A stretch of 7,496 nt of DNA. Source: Oligoflexus sp. GTDB taxonomy: Bacteria > Bdellovibrionota_B > Oligoflexia > Oligoflexales > Oligoflexaceae. Positions within the stretch are counted from its first letter, which is position 1; the number at the start of each line of letters is the position of its first letter. The notes below the pieces were generated by a model. It searched no databases. It had not been told where the DNA came from and saw nothing but the letters and a program-made list of their open reading frames with translations. This document shows positions 5,664 to 7,496 of this stretch, piece by piece. The position numbers and the translations under genes were made by a program. The stretch spans positions 1 through 7,496 of the forward strand of contig JASLCY010000589.1 of assembly GCA_030151925.1 (NCBI GenBank), in the 5' to 3' direction.

Positions 5664-7496
5664 TTATTTCGCGGTCGCACCCGGGAAGCTATAGGTGTTG
5701 TGGCAACGATCGCAGTGAAGGAAGCGGGCGCTCGCCTTGTGATCAGGCGCGACCACCGCATCGGCATCACGGAAGTGGCACGAACGGCAATCGGTCGGCA
5801 GGCCTCGGTACGTTCCTTCGTTATGGCAAGCCCGACACTCCGTGACCCTATGCGCGCCCTGCAGGGGGAAACGCGTGAGGTTGTGATCGAAGCTCGTCTG
5901 CGTCCAGAAGTTCTGGAGATGGCACTCCCCGCACTGGGGCAGCTGGCCGTTGTGGTTGTCGTCTTTGATGTGGCAGACGCTGCATTCCTGGCTTGAGCCC
6001 CTCAGGATGCGGCCCACGCTGTGGCACGACTTACAGTCGGTCTGCAGATGCACGCCCACGAGCTCCATATCCTTATGGAAATCACCCGCGTTCTTCCAAC
6101 CCGCTTCCGTGTGGCACTTCGTGCACTGGGTTCCGTTGCCGCCGTTGTGCGGATCGCGGTGGCAGGCCGCGCAGTTCTTGGTCGCGATATCCGGGAACTC
6201 GTATTTGCCTTTGAAATCCTTCTTACCTTCCGTGAAACGCTCCTTGGTCGGAGTGTGGCACTCCGCGCATTTCACTTTCTGGTGTTTGCCCTTCAGCTCG
6301 AAGCTCGTCTGATTATGGTCGAAGGACTTGCGTCTCTCGAAGCTGTCGGTCGTATGGCACGTGACGCAGGGCTTGTTATAGAACTTCGGCTCGAACATAT
6401 TTTTGTGCTCGTTCACGTGGCAGCTCTCGCAGAAGCCCTTCTGCTCGCCGGGGAAGAGGAACTGGTGCCCCTTCTTCGGCGGTTTCGTCGCCAGGACGAT
6501 GTCGTTCGAAGGCTTGTGGCATTCCACGCAGCTGTTCTTGATCTTCACGTGGGCGCCGGTGATCTTGAACGCCGTCTGATCGTGGTTGAACTCGTTGAGT
6601 TTGTCGAAGCCGTTCGGAGTGTGGCACGCCGCGCACGATTTCTTCTGCATGTCGGCGTCGAACTGCTTCTGGTGAACGTTCGCGTGGCAGTCCTTGCAGA
6701 GGTTCGGATCCGGCGTGCGGCTGAACTTGAAGAGGTGCGCGACGACCGGCGGCTTCACCGGCAGCTTCTGATTGGTCGCCACGTGGCATTTGTTGCAGGA
6801 GCTCTCGATCGTCTTATGTTTGCCGATCAATTTAAAGACGGTGTTGGCGTCGTGGTCGAAAGGCAGGCGTTTCGAGAACTTCTCGGTCGTGTGACAGGTC
6901 GAGCAGGCTTTTTCCACCGTAGCGTCCGAGAACTGGCCCTTGTGCGGCGTCGCATGGCAGCTTACACAGAAGTTCTTCTCCGCGTTCGCGAATTTATAGA
7001 CTTCCTGGCCCTTTTGCACGTGACAGGTCTTGCAGTTCACCTTCTGGTGCGCGCCGGTCAGAGGGAAACGCGTCTTCGAGTGGAAGGATTTATCACCGAG
7101 GATCTGGCCGTTCAGGTTCTGTATCGACCAGCCGTCGGTCACGTGGCACGAGGCGCAAGGCACCCCGTTGAAGCGTTTATGGAACGCGGCCGGGTGCGGA
7201 GACTTATGGCAGTTCTCGCAAGTCTTGGTCAGGATAGTCGGGAAGAAATACTTCCGGAGCGTGTTGGGCTTCGAATTCAGCGCCTTGCCGCCCGTAGGCT
7301 TGTGGCAATCGAAACACACGTTCTGCTTGTGTTTACCCGTGATCGGGAAACGCGTCTGCGTATTATGGTCGAATTTGATATCAGGTTTCCAGGCTGTCTC
7401 TACGTGGCACATTTGGCAATTCGCCAGAGGACCCGGCATCTTATCGGCGATTTCCTTGCCGTAACCGTGATAGTCCACGTGACAGCTCTTGCAATC
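5664..7496 (-). CDS. Giant multiheme c-type cytochrome, at least 23 hemes (5' truncated)
   Basis: The frame is open to the right edge. A GTG at 7478 is only an internal valine, because the codons before it (7479-7496) encode D-C-K-S-C-H, another heme motif. The visible 610 residues hold 23 CXXCH motifs, about one per 26 residues. First cysteines, numbering from the edge, are at 2, 27, 61, 93, 114, 155, 177, 198, 234, 267, 288, 323, 356, 377, 410, 442, 458, 488, 505, 522, 554, 570 and 595. They form repeated three-heme modules: CXXCH-x3-H, then CXXCH with F-D-H and G-x-H after it, then CXXCH. Each heme thus has one extra histidine at a conserved place, implying bis-His, low-potential hemes. 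No membrane helix or large non-heme domain is visible. The signal peptide must lie off-window. Inferred role: extracytoplasmic electron conduit. It belongs broadly with cytochrome c3/c7-like multiheme proteins; I cannot name a closer family. The neighbour cnoX is convergent and probably unrelated. Confidence 0.93.
   Translation of the reverse strand, partial: DCKSCHVDYHGYGKEIADKMPGPLANCQMCHVETAWKPDIKFDHNTQTRFPITGKHKQNVCFDCHKPTGGKALNSKPNTLRKYFFPTILTKTCENCHKSPHPAAFHKRFNGVPCASCHVTDGWSIQNLNGQILGDKSFHSKTRFPLTGAHQKVNCKTCHVQKGQEVYKFANAEKNFCVSCHATPHKGQFSDATVEKACSTCHTTEKFSKRLPFDHDANTVFKLIGKHKTIESSCNKCHVATNQKLPVKPPVVAHLFKFSRTPDPNLCKDCHANVHQKQFDADMQKKSCAACHTPNGFDKLNEFNHDQTAFKITGAHVKIKNSCVECHKPSNDIVLATKPPKKGHQFLFPGEQKGFCESCHVNEHKNMFEPKFYNKPCVTCHTTDSFERRKSFDHNQTSFELKGKHQKVKCAECHTPTKERFTEGKKDFKGKYEFPDIATKNCAACHRDPHNGGNGTQCTKCHTEAGWKNAGDFHKDMELVGVHLQTDCKSCHSVGRILRGSSQECSVCHIKDDNHNGQLPQCGECHLQNFWTQTSFDHNLTRFPLQGAHRVTECRACHNEGTYRGLPTDCRSCHFRDADAVVAPDHKASARFLHCDRCHNTYSFPGATAK
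5667..7493 (-). repeat. Tandem three-heme modules within the multiheme cytochrome gene
   Basis: In coding order the modules occupy 7221-7493, 6969-7220, 6699-6968, 6432-6698, 6174-6431, 5985-6173, 5790-5984 and a final short unit 5667-5789. The first five are 84-91 codons long, the sixth and seventh 63-65, and the last is a two-heme remnant. Shortening comes from loss of the lysine/proline-rich stretch after the third heme of each module and trimming between the first two hemes. The shared core is C-x-x-C-H-x-x-P/E-H, then C-x-x-C-H-T followed by F/W, then F-D-H-x-x-T-x-F-x-L-x-G-K/A-H, then C-x-x-C-H. The divergence between modules indicates old duplications. Confidence 0.85.

Noticed and set aside
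5700..7464. Several open frames on the plus strand across the cytochrome gene, and a second minus-strand frame at 6376-6789
   Set aside because: They are shadows of the CXXCH-rich coding frame, full of Trp/His/Cys artefacts from the repeated gtggca and tgcaag words, and have no ribosome-binding sites or family resemblance.
5664..7478. Taking GTG 7478 as the start of the cytochrome
   Set aside because: The upstream in-frame codons to the window edge encode a complete heme motif (C-K-S-C-H) with no stop, and there is no signal peptide after this GTG. The gene starts outside the window.

Overview
The window looks like ordinary chromosomal DNA of a GC-rich, glutathione-using Gram-negative bacterium of the proteobacterial type. 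A glutathione-type glyoxalase II, a TesB thioesterase, a TcdA tRNA-modification enzyme, a DUF3025 protein, a lipobox and c-type cytochromes all point that way. The Asp/Ser/Thr/Gly linker in the first protein and the very large multiheme cytochrome would fit a Bdellovibrionota/Oligoflexia- or Myxococcota-like lineage, but this placement is only a guess. No tRNA, rRNA, CRISPR array, transposase or integrase was seen.

Layout. (1) 1-431, plus strand: the 3' part of a gene for a secreted lipoprotein with a low-complexity linker and one CXXCH heme site, ending at a strong hairpin terminator (454-486). (2) 486-1265, minus strand: a DUF3025 protein that converges on the same terminator. (3) 1266-1465: a 200-bp divergent regulatory region with candidate promoters, two palindromes and a perfect DnaA-box word. 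(4) 1466-3825, plus strand: a tight three-gene run, tcdA - tatD-like - gloB, with a 56-bp overlap and then a 4-bp gap. (5) 3822-4700, minus strand: tesB, tail-to-tail with gloB and overlapping it by a few bases. (6) 4701-4808: a short divergent region containing an 8-bp inverted repeat. (7) 4809-5648, plus strand: a CnoX/YbbN-type thioredoxin-TPR chaperedoxin. (8) 5664-7496, minus strand: the 3' 610 codons of a giant multiheme cytochrome c whose 5' end lies beyond the right edge.

The housekeeping genes cover tRNA modification and quality control (tcdA, tatD-like), methylglyoxal detoxification (gloB), acyl-CoA hydrolysis (tesB) and protection of proteins under oxidative stress (cnoX). No pathway clearly ties them together. 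The outstanding element is the cytochrome. Its visible part has 23 CXXCH motifs arranged as seven three-heme modules plus a final two-heme unit, with exactly one conserved-position extra histidine per heme. That implies a long bis-histidine heme chain for extracytoplasmic electron transfer. The monoheme lipoprotein at the other end of the window is a second, simpler c-type heme protein.
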